Shown one piece after another: positions 12,201 through 26,595 of a DNA stretch of 64,000 nucleotides; the first letter of the stretch is position 1, and each line of letters starts with the position of its first letter. A program made the translations under genes and the position numbers. The notes below the pieces were generated by a model. The model ran no database searches, had not been told where the DNA came from, and was given only the letters and a program-made list of their open reading frames with translations. The DNA is from Solea solea. Lineage: Eukaryota > Chordata > Actinopteri > Pleuronectiformes > Soleidae. The DNA lies in the NCBI RefSeq assembly GCF_958295425.1, contig NC_081141.1, positions 16,760,680 to 16,824,679 of the forward strand, read 5' to 3'.

Positions 12201-15200
12201 CAGCAATACCAGCAGATGATGGATGCTTTTGGCTAGATAACTAAGCACACTGCTTAAATTTGAATTCAAAATCACCGCTAAGCAGCAGTTCACCAGACAT
12301 TCCCCATCATAAGCCCCTCTTCCAACGATGGTCCCAGTTTGCCTCGCCTCGGCACGGCATGGTTTAGATTGGTTTCCCACCACAAAATAGTACTGCTGTT
12401 GCAGGAAGGTCACCACATGCTTTGATTTTGAGCGCAACAACTGCTTAGGTTCATTGTTTTGGTGACAAACCCATTGTTGTCATTGGTTACATGCAGGTAT
12501 ACACATTTGTGGAAGAATAAATATCACTGATTCATCCACTCCCAAATTCCTCCTCACGGATTTTTTTGCCATTTCATCTTCTCCATTCTCTCAAGAGGTG
12601 GCCCAAAAATAAACGCTGCCATTTTTTTGTATGGTCGGGCAGCCTCTTCATCATTCTTTCTTTTTTTCTTTCGCCTTCATCCATCTCTCATTTACATATG
12701 ACAAATTGCTTGACTTGTTTTTCAAGTCAAATCTGCTCTCCCTGTGGGTTGAATCCACTGCAAGTTGCAGGGTGACTCACCGGCCCGCTCATCTCGTTCA
12801 CTCCGGATGTATACAAATTGCAAGAAGACATTGCTCTTGTTTTCTCACCTCAAATCAGTCTTGCCCCTGCGCCCGTCTATTTCGGGTGACACACATGCAC
12901 ATGTTGGTATCCATGGATGTAGGGCAAATTGCTTCTATTCTATCTCGCAGAACCAGGTCAGTCGAACAGTTATGTATTGCCCCAGATATCTTAACCTACA
13001 TCTCCTCTTTTGTGTTGATGGAAGAAAACAGAGACAGGTTGAGAAGCCCACCTGGTAAAGTCTAGGATGTCACAAGGCTTTTATCTCAGTCCTTCCAAAG
13101 GGCTCAGGGTGTCACGTACAAAAACAATACACGTAAGTATATTGTAACCGTACCTTACTGGTCCTCAATTCAAGAGTCAAGAGAGAAGCTTCTCTACAAA
13201 GTGATTAAAGCAAAAAAGAAGTAGTTGCAGTGTCATTCTACATGCAGGGACCTTCACTTCTCTAGTAATTATTCCCTTAAACTTTAGGGTAGCAAATAAA
13301 ATGTTCTTGGTCCATTTGCGCGCTTCAAAGAGGGCACAGCAGCTTCAGCAGCAGGGCAGAGGAGACCAGGGAGCACCACCCTTGTTTAAAGTCAGCTCTA
13401 ATTCATTTACAAAGCTCTGGCAAAGTAGAATACTCAGAATTCTATGCCTGCCCTATAATAAAGAGTCACTGTAATTAGAGAGAAGAGGGGCTTTTAAGAT
13501 GCTGAATTGTCTTTTGAGGTAGTTCAAAGACAAGCCATGGCAGCTGCACGTAGACTCGCGCCGAGTACGCCGGCCCAGTTGTTGTTTATTTATGTGACAG
13601 ATTATGACTCAGCCGATTTTTAATGGGCCGTGCCACTTGCTGAGCAGAAGAATAAAAGATATGCTGGAACGCAGGTTTCGCTGCGCCACCTTTTTTTTGT
13701 GTGTGTGTGTTCACAGAAACTTATGTGCACATTAAAATGTGCAACACAATTTTCAGTTTATTATTAACTTAAAAGATGCTGCACTACATGGGGAACAACG
13801 CTAGAAAGTCTCCCTCAGTTTAAGTCGGTAAAAGATGCACACGGAGATGTTTCAGAACTCACCACATACAAAGGAAGTAAGCCTTTTTTTCATCTTTACC
13901 TAGATATCACTGCAACTGAGGTCATGCACCGATGCCTGTGTCTTTCCTGATTGTTACGGTCACGTGCAGAAGCAACGTGTGTGTGTGTGTGTGTGTGAGA
14001 CACTCGGTGCATGTGAGAGAAGTGGAGGCTGCGGTTTTTTTCCTCTCTTACCTCCTCAAAAAAAAAACACACAGAGAGATGTGTCATTGTAAAATCTGAA
14101 AGGGGGAAAATCGTGTTGCTACATGAGCAGTTCTGAAAATGTTCTGCTCTCAAAACAGAAGTGTCTGCAAATCCAGATCTGGCTGTGCTGATCCTGTGCT
14201 CTGACATGAGAGAGCGAGAGCGATGCAAGTGAAATAGCAATTTCAAACTCGCCGTGTGGTAAGATGACATTTATGTGGGACTTGGCATACGATGTGGTTC
14301 TTTTTCACAATATTAGTCATGACTCGAGAGATCGTTGTAGACACAGAAATGAGACACAGTCTGATACGACTTCACAGCACAGCTACGGAGGAAAGTGAGG
14401 AAACGGAGTTGCACAAAACCCTACGGCATTATGATTTACGCGCGCGTCTGCAGTCGAGTTTGTATGAGTGAAAGGTTGAGTGGGGAACGTCCATTTGTGA
14501 TCGTTCCTCTTAACAGTGTTGCCAAAGGGATGGATAACACCCCTAAATGTCGTTGGCTCTGGCAAAACTGACCGAAAAACAGAAATTGTTGCAGATGTGC
14601 AGATACTTTCTGCCGTGCATCTGCTTTGCATGCACGTGATAAACGGTAATACAGGTTTCACAAGTATCACTTTAAGTTTGACTAAAGACTTCTCCAGTGC
14701 TCTGCATCATCAGCTTACATGAAATCATCAATAATGTGCTGGGAGTTGGTCTGCAAGCTGTCAATGAGTTGAACCCATACAACTCAATAATTCTCAAGTA
14801 TGTCTTGATTAAACCGGGTGTAACAGATCTTTGTCACAGCATATTTTCCCCCCATGAAATAATAGAATAGAATAATAGAATTGAAGAGAGCCATTGTTCA
14901 GGTGTAAGGATAGGCTGTGCTTAACACTTACACCCTAACCTGTAGAAGCAGTTTTTTTTGTTTTTGTTTTTGTTCTAAAAAACGTGTTCGTGAAAACAGC
15001 GTACATGTTTCTCATACTTTCTGGGTGTGTTCCAATAATGTGAGTGAGAAATAATTATACCGCATGATCATTATGGTATTGCTAGAACAACAAAAGCTAT
15101 TGGTGACCTTAAACTTTTGCATAATACGCGTGCACGTTTTCACCTTCTCGACTTGTGAGTCATACGTCTGTTGTCGGGGTGTAACAATAACCAGTTTGAA

Positions 15201-16406
15201 CTAGTTATCTAGTAATAAACCAGTAATTCACACCGTGAAATTGCAATGATGTGCTAAGAAGGAATGCTACAATCCTGCCAAAATTAGGCATCAAGTGTCT
15301 CAACGTGACGAAGTAAACGAGGACAGGTCATAAGCTGGTCCATGAAGTTAGGAATCATCTATTTTGGAAGGTAAGCAGTGTCTTGTCTTGTCTTATACCA
15401 ATTTGTAAGTTGAAAATGAACGTCTGCAATGCACGGAATCTTATTGTGTTAAAAGCTTATTATTCCATGATAAAGAGACTTCCCTATTCAATGCATTGAA
15501 TGGTCCTGTAACGGAATTATTATTATTTTAGACATGCATAGACATTAAATTCAGTTTAATGTCCAACTCTTTTCCTTCCTTTAGGGGCTGACCTGCAGTT
15601 TAGGCCGTTTTTATTAACTGGAACAGAATGTTGACCATGGAGGGACATATACTAGCAGCTGCTTAACAACCAATAGACGTGTTCTCTCCCTGAAGTGCCC
15701 AATCGAAGGCCAGATTTCCCAAACCCTGGAGACAGCCCACGACATGTACTGTATATGTTTTCAGTTGCAGAATTGTTCAAAACAAGTGCTAAAACCACCA
15801 CTTCCCTGGATTCTCCTGATTCCAAAAATAACACTCTATAATCACTCAACAGGTTTGTTTACTTACTCACGGCGCATGACATCACTGACCTTTTGCCGAC
15901 AACACAATAAAGACTTTGTGATTTGCTAAATATGTTTCTGTCTGTGGCTAAAAAAAGGAGTTGCCCTTCTAAAAATAGTAAACCCCAAACAATGGACGTA
16001 AAACTGCTGTTATTATGGGCTCAGCCTCTCTCTCTCGCGGCATTGCTGGGATTACAGGAGTTGGGCGCATACGTACACTGAAAGGCGTTATTGTTGCTGA
16101 CGTGGTGTTTGCTTTCATAATGAATGTGCAGAAAGAAAAGGAAGAAAGAGACTCAGAAACAATCCACACCTGACCTTCAGTCAGAGCAGGAAATCCAGCC
16201 ACGGATGAGGTTTAAGATGTACTTTTGGACGTTTCATTAAGACATGGGGAAAATCGTGCTAAATATAGTCACACACACAACAACACCAGAGACAGATCCC
16301 ACACTTTAACATTTTAACCTGATCCGAGTGGAAAAACTAACTGAGCTATTTATAGACTCAGGGAATTTTCAACTCTGCCTGTACCTTTCGGTGTTATAAA
16401 AGACAC

Positions 16407-16434
<28 letters not shown>
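16407..16434 (+). repeat. (TG)14 microsatellite
   Basis: Uninterrupted TG run. Confidence 0.95.
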
Positions 16435-16437
<3 letters not shown>

Positions 16438-19199
16438 GGGAATTTCTACTATCACTTTGTATCTGAGAGCAGTGATCCATTGCTCTATGATGTGTTTCCC
16501 ATTCTGCCTCACAACCAAACTCCCCTCCCTATTGGTCTTCCTTTCTAAATCTGTCCTTTTGATACATCTCTCTTTTTTTTCTACTTCACAACAGCAGTGT
16601 GCACACTCAGCTCCACTCAAGTCCTTTGTTCCAAGCTAAGGAAGGGATAAACAGCTTGTGATCTTTCTGACCATATACAAACATGATCTTTTAAAGAGGT
16701 ACCAAATTAATACGTCTTTTTTTTTTTTTTTTTAACAACTCCTGCTCGAAATAATCCTGTTCAATCTTGTGTGTTTTAATGCATTTTCCCATCATCTACC
16801 AATCTCAATCCTTGACTAATAGGTTCAAAGGAGCCAGCATATGGGTGCCCAGATCAGAGCGTATTGTACACACACACACACACACATGCAAGCCAGGATT
16901 AAAATACAGACGTTGGAACTGCCATTGTGGTGGCATTAATGCTCATTAAAACATATTTCTGGGGGGGGGGATTTTATAGTTAGTGTTGTGTCCAAGGGGA
17001 TTTCAGGGGTGAAGCCCACAGAGCGATTAGTGGTTTCCACATGTTGTCAACATTGTTGTTCTGATAACACTGGCAAGACAATGGCATGACCTCTTCGAAA
17101 GGAAAGCGTGTGTATGCTGTAGCTGTACGCAAGCATGGGTGTGTAAGCAAGGGCCTTTTCACACCTTACGTTAGTTTGGGGAGTGGACTGAAGAATGTTC
17201 TATGACATGACCCACATCACCCATAACATGTGTGTGAAAACGTCAGCGTGCTCGTCATCTCTGGGCATAACCAACTGATTCACTTGGTCAGAATGTTGAC
17301 AAAATATCACTACGATCATCGCCACTGCAGGTGTGCCACTAGCAACAACGGTTGGAATGCATCCAAGCATTATGTAAATGTGAGGCTTGTCAGCAATTTG
17401 TAAATTATAAAAGAAAAAGTGTAACTAAACCCCCAAACCATTCTTTCCAGGGGAAAAGTATAAGTGTTTAAAGTGTAAAGCATTGACATTCTATTCACAT
17501 TATGTTGTGATGGATAAACACCAGCTACTCCATTCAAATGTTTCCATTGCCTACTGTAGTCCATGCTTGCATCACTGGTAAACTTTTTCCATCACCCTCT
17601 TCTTCGTCTAATCAGCATGAGGCTCACTGGACCAGACTCCTCCCCTTTTTAGTTACACTTAAATGTTGTCTCAACTCCCCCCAACTGGTCCAAAAGCCTT
17701 AACTATCTCATTAAAAAAAAATACTAGTTGAGGGTGATCTGGATAGACCACCTATTTGGTCAGATGAAATTGTGGTCTACTGGTCTGGATCATGGTCCAC
17801 GGCATATTTCCACCCATTATTTTGCTATTTAGCCAAACGAAAAAGCGGCCTCCCTGACATGCACAGCTCGTGGTCTGTGCTGTGCACGTTATATTCACGT
17901 TGAACCCTCTGACATCTAAGAGCTGTACAGACACGGTGAAGATCTAAAGAACCGCTCTCTTTAATGTTCTTTGACAAGGCAATGGAGGAGTAGGAAGAGC
18001 AAGGGAGAGCTCTGAGTAGAAAGAGGATACGAGGGCAAGGCCAGTCAGTCATTTTCAGTAACTTTCAAGAAGCGCCAGTTAACAGTCTTTTGTCTACAAA
18101 CCACTGATATCAAGTTATTTTAAGTACTGCCAGTCTAAATAGTTGCATCTTGAAATCAGTTGGACTGTAGTTTGCAGAACTGTGCAGAGACTCAGGGATA
18201 GAAAATGTTTGGGTGAAAACAACAAATAATCTTCTTTTTTTTATGTCAATGAGACATAGAGTTTTTGTTTAGAGCAAATTCAGTGTATTTAAAATGACCA
18301 TATCTGATAATTCACTGGTTACCCTCCTCATACTTACTTTTAAACAGAGTCATTACAGTAGTTCAGTGGGTTCTCTGCCATCAGGACTAAGCCATCAAAA
18401 CCACATCAAACACTAGTCCTCACTTCTGTCTTCTCTTTCATCTCTCACTATTTCATATGACTCTACTCGCTCCCTTTTCTTCTTTTTTTCCTTCTTTTGG
18501 TGTGTACCATTCAAATACCTGCACTGCGGTAGTTTTTTTCATGTCTCTCTCTCTCTCTCGCTCCACTTTAAAGTTTTCCTATACATGCATATATGCCACA
18601 ATCACGTAGCCAGAGGGTGTGAACCTGTGTGAATCAAAAGAAAGAAAGAGGATCTAGTCAGACCTCTTTGGAGCAGAGCTTCAAGCACATCCTGTTGGCG
18701 GTGGGGAACAGTGAATCTGAAGGGTCCATTCTTGAGCAGAAATATCTGAGGCGGCTCTCTGGAGCCGACAGCACCAGAGGTAAAGGCTGCCGTCAAGCTA
18801 AAGAAGGAGTCCGACAGGGCATGGTTAACCAGTGGGGCTCCTGAGGCAATTAACAGCCACAGGCAGGGCAAGCGATACGTGGAGTTGGCAGTCATGGCAG
18901 CCCGTTCTCATTCCAGGAGCGTCATACTGCCTGAAAGAGACACACCAGGCAGCACATCTAGACACTCAGTGTCCGTCCACACTTAATCGTCACTTTGAGT
19001 ATCAAACTGGTAGTAAGCAGTCACCGACATATTTATGATTGGTCAAAGAAATGCTTATGATATTAATTAATTAAAAAGTATGTCTGAATGTGAGCCACCA
19101 ATATCCAGTAAGACATACTCTTGAGGTTAAGGTTTTATTGTACCGCTGTTCTGCTCTGTGCATCTAAAGCCACCAGTGGGTTTACATTTGAGTCAACCT

Positions 19200-20225
19200 G
19201 ACCTCAATTGAGGAAATAGTCAGGCAGTGGAAGTAATGTATTGAGGATCTCCTCAAGCCTACTGATATGTAGTTGGAGGAGGAGGCGGGTCAGCTCATTA
19301 TTAGGACGCAGCGGTTAAACAGCTCTGTTGCAGTTGTATCCCAGGCTTGGAGGAGATCTGCCTCAAAGTTGTCCTGGGTGACATGCCTCTGTAACACTTT
19401 GTGATGGGGTGGTGGTTCCTAATTTTCAAGAAAGTGGACCAGATGGTGTTCTCCAACTACACACTCCTCAGTCTCCCTGAGAAGGTCTACACCGGGGTAT
19501 GAGCGAGGAGAGTCTTACTGTTGGTCAACCTAAGGTTCAGGAGGAACGATGCAGTTATCCTCCAGGTTGTGGAACACTGGACCAGCTCTGCTCTCTCAGA
19601 GGGGCTTAAAGGAAGCATGGTAGTAGGCCGAACCAGTCCACAAGATTTCTGTGGATCTGAAGAAGGCTTATGTCCATGTCCCTCAAGTGCTCCAGGAGTA
19701 TGGAGTGAAAGGCTCCCTATTACAGATAGGGAGCAATTCACCCTGTTCCCGTTAGGGTTGAACTCTGCCCACGGTACCCTTTGTCACTGGTTCATTTATG
19801 GACATCAATTCTAGGCATACCCAAGTGGCTTTGTTGGTTGCCTTAGGATTCTGTCTCTGCTTTTTGCGGATGATTTGGTCCGGCTGGCATCATCGGACAG
19901 TGAGCTCAACCTTGCACTTGGGGGCAGCTTGCAGTTGAGTGTGAAGTGGCTGGGATAAGATATAGCACCTCTAAGTCCAAGGCCATGGTTCTCAGCTGCG
20001 AAAGGGTAGCGTGCCCACTGCAGCTCACAAGAGAGGGGAGAATGGAGCGGTCCGTCTACTTTCCAACCCTCACTCATGGTCATGAGCTGTGGGTAAGGGC
20101 TGAAAAAACTCTCGGCTGGCTTGGGAGCTGGTGGAAGTGGCAGGGGAGAAGAGTGTCTGGGCTTCTCTTCTGAGACTGCTGCTCCCATGACCCAGATAAG
20201 AGGAAGATAATGATGAAGGCGGATA
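19200..20225 (+). mobile_element. Degenerate, internally deleted LINE (L2/CR1/Rex-like) ORF2 remnant
   Basis: Plus-strand fragments match the reverse transcriptase of a common fish non-LTR retrotransposon: a DLKKAY segment near 19655, LLFADD (RT catalytic FADD at 19863-19874), STSKSKAMV near 19965, and PTLTHGHELWV near 20062-20095. Reading frames shift between fragments and blocks are missing, so the element is about 1 kb rather than the expected longer ORF2. The 3' end (CTGCTGCTCCCATGACCCAGATAAGAGGAAGA) matches the usual element end. The element is dead: frameshifts, stops and a lost Asp after KAY. Confidence 0.8.
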
Positions 20226-22983
20226 TCAAAATGGCTGTGTACATACTGTAGCTCATATCTGCTGTCTATTCCTTAATCATGAAGACATGCAGAGGTCAAG
20301 AGATTACATGTTCCTCAAAGTAATATGTTCTTTGCAGCAGTGGAAACCAGGTCAGTGTGTCACACTGTGTGCAAGCTACGTATTCTATCTTGTTGGTGCC
20401 AGCTTAATGTCGTCGCACTTTTAAAAGGCCCCTTTTTGAGCTGGTTGGCTGGGGATATTTTAAAGTCTCACCCAACAGGTGACGGCACAGCTGCAGAAAT
20501 CTGCATACATCTGTCACAGCACAGTGGCCACTCAGAGGCAGAGAGTGGGGCACGCAAGCAGGGAGGGAGTCATAAGTGACACAGCTGTGCTCATAAATGC
20601 ACACTGTGGATACATATGGTGGACAGATCAATGTGTCAAACAGTGTCATATGTGCAAAGCACAGCACTACCGGTGATAGTACCAGTAAGTTCATGCCCAC
20701 AAGCTTGGTCGAGGGTGCGGATTATGCTTGTATGTGCAGTATGTTCTCTGTTCTTCATCGCAAACACTCGAAGCTTATTCACTACAACATCAGTGCACAC
20801 AGTTCTCCACATGTACGTGAACATACACATGAACATGACACAATATAAAATATCCCATGGTTTATATTTTCCACCCCACATCCATACAACCACTGTCTCC
20901 GGGGTCCCCCATGTTTAGGCTGATAAGTGAGGCCCGGTCGTACCACTTCCTCCTTCAACTTGATTAATTGTTCACTATCAGGCCCTGTGACTCCACCACA
21001 GCTGAACGTGCAGGTCATGGGTCAAAACAAGAGAGATAACCACCTGCTGGAGCAGTTTGGTGCCCCCGCATATATCACATGCTCTGTTCAGTGTGGATGT
21101 AGCTTACTGAGCATGTTGACATAAGTGTTTCGGTTGTCAGGAAATTCTGAGAAGGTTGCCTTTGTTCTGGTGGTGGAAAACAAGCCAACAGATGGTTCTG
21201 GTTAGAAGGATGACTACTAACTAGTTTTAAACAGCACAAGGACAAAGGCCGGCATTGAAACATGTCATGTGCGGAGCCCTGGTTGTGTTGCTGCACCGTC
21301 ACTGAATGTTGTCCCCCTCTGTGGATTTCCAAGAAAGGCCAAACGGCAAGTTAAACCAGCCACTCCTTTCACAAGTTTGGATAGTAATTAGTGTCATCCA
21401 GGGATGGTTTTTGTGGTTTTTTCTAAGACGCGGCCTGGATGCTTTCATTAGGGATCACAGGCACTTAACATTTAAGTTAAATTACTACCGTTACATTCAT
21501 TAACCACACCCATTGGGTCATTACTACAAACCTTTGACACCTTTCTAACAATGATCACGGAGCATCAGCCTGGATAAATACAGGAAGTGGATGAGACAAG
21601 GAAATGGGAGGTTACAGAATAACAGACAATTTCCTAAGTTTCCTTAAGTTAAATCGAAAAAAAACCCTTTCATGAAAAATGATGATCCTCTTTCTTATCT
21701 CTCTGTTCGTGCTCTTGTGTCTTTCAAGGAAAAATAAACAAGTAGCACATGCTCCACCACTGCACATCTGTGGTCTGTGCACATAAAGGCCAGATATGGG
21801 ATAGGCAATAATTCAACAGTGATAAGAAGGTGGTGACAGCACTCTCATAGGGAGTTCAAATAATGAACTCCTATCAGAAAAAAGGTCACAAAAATTCAAA
21901 TGTATGCAGAAAAGACGACTTCATTCTTCGATTACGATCCTGTTAATAAGAAAAATAAGAATTCAGCGAACCAATGTTAAACACAGCATTTTAACTTTAC
22001 TTTCCAGTGTTAAATTCTAACCCAAACAAGTGAGTGGGTGACAGACAAACCATTAACTTTAACATGTCCTCCTTTAACCTTAAGTGAGATGAAAATTGGC
22101 TCAAATGCCCATTGTGCTTCTTCACCATGTTCTGATACATGATAGGGAATAGATTCTGTAAGTAACTGATTCGCTGAAATGAAAGGCAAGCACTTACAAA
22201 AACCATATAATGTTAGTACTTTCTTCTTTCCAGGAAATGTCATGTGCGCTTTAAGGACGCTCAAATGTCCTTTCCTCACTATCTCCTATCAAACTCACAG
22301 CAGCACGTCCGTATAACCACATTCGGTCAAGTTAATCCTTGAGGGTGTGTGTGTTAACAGAGATAATGAGATACTTATCAGGTGGTTGGTTCTGGGATTA
22401 ATTGCGTGGTCAGTGTGAGTCAAACTCGACACCCTAAAGACACCCCGAGGGCTGTTAGACGGTAAACTCATCTGTAATGCAGCGCGAGCTACTGTGAAGC
22501 TCATTACTGTGAGTGTGAGCAGACGGATGAGAGAGAGACACACACACACACACACACGTCTTCCCACTGAGCCAGTAATACACAAACATTTTACAGTTAA
22601 GGAGATTTACCATAAAAGCAATTGTGACAACACTTTGACCAGAAATGTATTTGAAAGTATGCGCCGCTGGATTTACTGTAAGTGCTGAGATTTGTAGCCT
22701 TAACCGGTACCTCATAAATTAGGTACTACCTCAGGTAGGTCAGTATTTTTGCCTGAAAATATGTGAAAATGATTGGAATTAGAGATGTTGCAAGTGTTTA
22801 TTGTGCTCAGCTCACTGTATATGAAGTCTTCACTGTTACTACCCCCCCCCGTATGCTGTTTGATTATGGAGGAGTCGGCACAGCTCCACAGGAATGTTAT
22901 GCTAAACTCTGCACTGTAGACGTCAGGCTTTTGGGCTGTGGACGCATACCGATGATTCCATTCGTTTTACACTGCACACATGC

Positions 22984-23039
22984 CCACAGAGGGGGAGAGA
23001 GAGAGAGAGAGAGAGACAGTGAGAGAGAGGCAGAGAGAG
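22984..23039 (+). repeat. (GA)n-rich tract
   Basis: GAGAGA run with GACAGT and GGCA interruptions. Confidence 0.85.
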
Positions 23040-26000
23040 TATTCTGAGGGAATTCCCATGGGGCCCTCTCTTTCGGTGCACTAAATGCTTACAGCAACAG
23101 CTGCAGACACAAGTGTGTGATGTTGGGAAAACCTGCAGCGAAACATCAAAAACCACCCAAAAGCCCATTAGATCAGCACTTCACCAAGGTTCCGTGCACT
23201 CCCTCCGTCCTTCAAATGAACATGTGTCGGCTTTTTGTCATGTGCACTTTTGAAGGTTCACAGTGAAACCGTTTGAAGCCGCGATCAGACGGATTAGAAC
23301 AGACTGTAGGTCTGACAGTGTGCCACTCTCTTAGTGTGTTCAGGCTGCGTCCACACGAATATGTTTTCACTTGAAAACAGCCCCTTTTTTTCCCCCGGTT
23401 AAATCCGTCTCCAGCCAGTACATCTTTGTGTCATAAATACCACTCGTGTGAAAGAACAATGGTGAAAAAGTAAGATCAGGAAGTGAATGCGAGCGAATGC
23501 TTCATCGGTTTATCCTCAACAGCGTTTTCAAACTTCTCCATTTTCAGGTGGTGAGGACACCATGTGTATCCAGGGCAGCATTTATGCATATGTGCTGCAC
23601 TCCACACAAAGAGACAATATGGGGGACGGGGGGCATCGTTAAATTTAACACAGGAGGTGTGCTAATCCCCATGTATTCATTATCTCTCTCTCTTTGGTTC
23701 AGTGAGAGATTACAATTTAAGAACAATGGACTAGTTGAGCCCGCCTTACAAACCAACCTTAATTCAACAAGGGACAATTTAACAACACAGCAGAAAAGCT
23801 GCAACGGTGCAACAACATTTCTCAAAAGACCACACAACATTTTTTTTTATATTCTGTGAAAGGAGCCCCTCGACTAAATCATAGATAAACAAAAGTGACC
23901 CTATTGTTCTGTCTCTATACAATCGCTTAATCTTATCCTTCCATATGATTATTTACTCCACAGCGAGTAATCCTACAATGTCAGATTAGTAAATGCCTAA
24001 ATTCCCTCTGTTTTATATTACTGAGATAATATTAAAGGCACAGAGATGACAAAAAAACAATAGGAGGAAGACACTCGGGGGATCAGTGGGCAGCAAATAT
24101 GTGCAGGGTACGCTCCCATTAAAAAAAATAACAGGAAAGACAAAGGATACAAATATACCCCACTTCCTGAAAGAAAGAAACTCACACACACTAATGTCTT
24201 CTCCAAACTCTGTCATAAACATAAACATAAACATGTTAATCCTCAAGAGGTTGGTCAGTCACTGGCACATCCCAGGGGGATTTTTGTTAGTGAGCACTGA
24301 TCCCCTGAAGGTTGCGTATGTGTCAATATGTAAACATGTGTATCGGGACACACTGCTCTGTTTTTGTTTTCAGGGACGTGCTGTGTTTAAAGGAGCGTTT
24401 GACTATTCAGAGCAGTGCAGGGGCTACGATGACAAAGACCCGTGTATCCATGCGTGGTGTTAACACGGTGTTTTCTCTCAAGTGTGTCACTCGCCAACGT
24501 ACTTGGCGTCAAGCTGTCACAATTATACATATTTATCCATCCGATGGCAACAAATCACCAGGTGCCGCCAACAGTGTCTTCATTAAACTACATCAGTTTT
24601 GACGTGAATCATTTTCCCACTTATTTACCCATCAACAACAACAACAGAACCAAAAAAACTATTCTTATCATATTAAACTATGTTAAAAATGTGATTTTAT
24701 TGGATGGATGGAGTGCTAGAAAAATTACACATCTGCATTTATAGTATAGTCGTCAGCCCATGCCTTTATTTTGCTATGTTTTTCCCTTGCACCTGGAAAT
24801 AACACACAGGAACTGCATATCTGCATATTAAACTATAAAGAGAATGGCATTCGCCGACTATTTATTGTGTTTTTCACACAGGGGTGCTTCTTATGACACA
24901 ACAGCAGCCACTGCTTTGTCTTCACATCATTAACCAAACACTAACACACCTGGAACTGCTAAAGGGACACAAAAAGAAAGCTGTGAGTTGCCCTCTTTTT
25001 TTTTTAAGGTTTTGTCTTATTCAATTCTTATTAACCAGTCACACACTTGCACGGGCAAAACACACACACACACACACACACAGTCACTAACAGATGTGGC
25101 CACGGGGGGAAACTGACTGTTAGTGCGTGAAGCGGTTAATGATATAATTATAGAATCAGTTACGGCGTCCTGAGCTCACCTATACCGTCATCTCCTCGTG
25201 TGACCCACATTGCATTGTGCTACATCGGGGCTGGCAGACAAGACCGTACTGATCACTGCTGGTACTATGCAGCGCTGTGCACCAGGAATACAAAGACAAG
25301 CCTTGTGCTGATGCAACAAAAGGCAACAGAGAACATCAAACACATCTGTAGAAGGAACACCCCCCCCCACCCCCTCCCCGCTGTAGGCCAGAGGCAAATC
25401 CCACTCTGAGTGCATGTATGTGTTTGTGCACGTCTGCTAATGATGACTTTTATTGTGTACATTCTCCCCACAGTGCTGGACCCAGTGTCCCTGTGTGGGC
25501 CCCACAGAGGAGTTTGCTGTGTCCTGTGGATAATCAGCGGGTGAAGGCCTCGATTAGCATCACGGCCCCCCCGTCTACGTCAGAGAGCAGATACTCTGGA
25601 CCCAGAGGTGGTCCGACTGCAAGGCTGACTGGAGGAGATCCAGCATGAGAAATGGGCCTTGTTCACAGTTTAGTGTTTGTAGGGGGTAACAGTAAGCCCT
25701 CAAGAACAAGAAATAATATCCCCCACAAATTTGAGTTTGCTCTCAGAGTTGCACAGTCCCAACCCTCGTACATATTCTTACCCCTCGAAATCTCTCCAGT
25801 AAACAAAAGGCCTGTTAAAGAGGATTATATAAGACTGGCAATAACACCGTATTATTAAAAGAAAAGTATAGCCTTTTTTTTGTTTGTTTATATAGGTACT
25901 GTCCGGCTGTCATGTGGTACCTCAGCAGTTTAGACACATGAGAGCCATGTTATTTAGGGGGTGACGGATGACAGTCACTGTGTGTCGAGGCTGAGCTGTG

Positions 26001-26489
26001 CTGCGGTGTTGACTGTGTGGTTCAGTGGTATGACTATAAGATGAGACAGCATAAAGTGGACACAACAAAGGAGAAGAGGAACGCAGTGGGAGATTCGTGT
26101 GGGAGTGAAGTAGGAGTGCAGCTGCAGAGAATGCATGTGTCGGGGCTTTTTTCTTGAGACGTGTTGTTCAAGATATGTGTCTGATGATGTTTGATCGAAA
26201 CTGAATTAGTTTAACAGTCCGCTGTTGCATGCTTTAGTGGCAGCGTTGGGAGTCATTGAAAAGTTAAGGACATTCTTTGGCCTTTCCCTTACAAGACAAA
26301 GGCACTTATGTCGTGATTTTAGTCTTCGTAGCCTTCGACAAGGCAGAGATTTTGGTTGATTAAAGACATTTACTTTCATAGCACAAGTTTTTGCCCACAG
26401 ATGGCAGTTGAAACAGTGGCACAGGTAAATTAGTCTTTAGGGGTTTTTTTTTGTCTGTATGAGTGTGAGAGTGGATGGTTGTTTATCTC

Positions 26490-26595
26490 TTTGTGGCCCT
26501 GTAATGGATTGATGACCTGTCGCCCTGTGTCAGCTGAGATGGGCACCAGTGATCCTCATGTGGAGGGTAAAACGGTAGAAGATGGATGGATGGAC
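26490..26595 (+). repeat. Short dispersed repeat, 'AGCGGTAGAAGATGG' family, copy 2
   Basis: Reads CCCTGTAATGGATTGATGACCTGTC, then GTCAGCTGAGATGGGC, then CCTCATGTGGAGGGTAAAACGGTAGAAGATGG(ATGG)n. This is a very common fish 3'-tail repeat. Confidence 0.7.

Larger units (their letters stand above)
11165..19199. other. Non-coding region; no gene supported
   Basis: Contains GT or CA runs at 13.98, 16.41 and 16.87 kb and a fragment at 15180-15250 that begins GGGGTGTAACAATA like a hAT-type repeat end. A motif-dense segment at 13560-13680 has TGTTTATTTA (FOX-like, 13583-13592) followed by TGACTCAGC (AP-1/MAF-like, 13605-13613). A dual-strand open stretch at 15981-16202 is noted under findings. Confidence 0.55.

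Noticed and set aside
11955..12440. 161-codon minus-strand frame
   Set aside because: Crosses a short fish repeat fragment; no family features.
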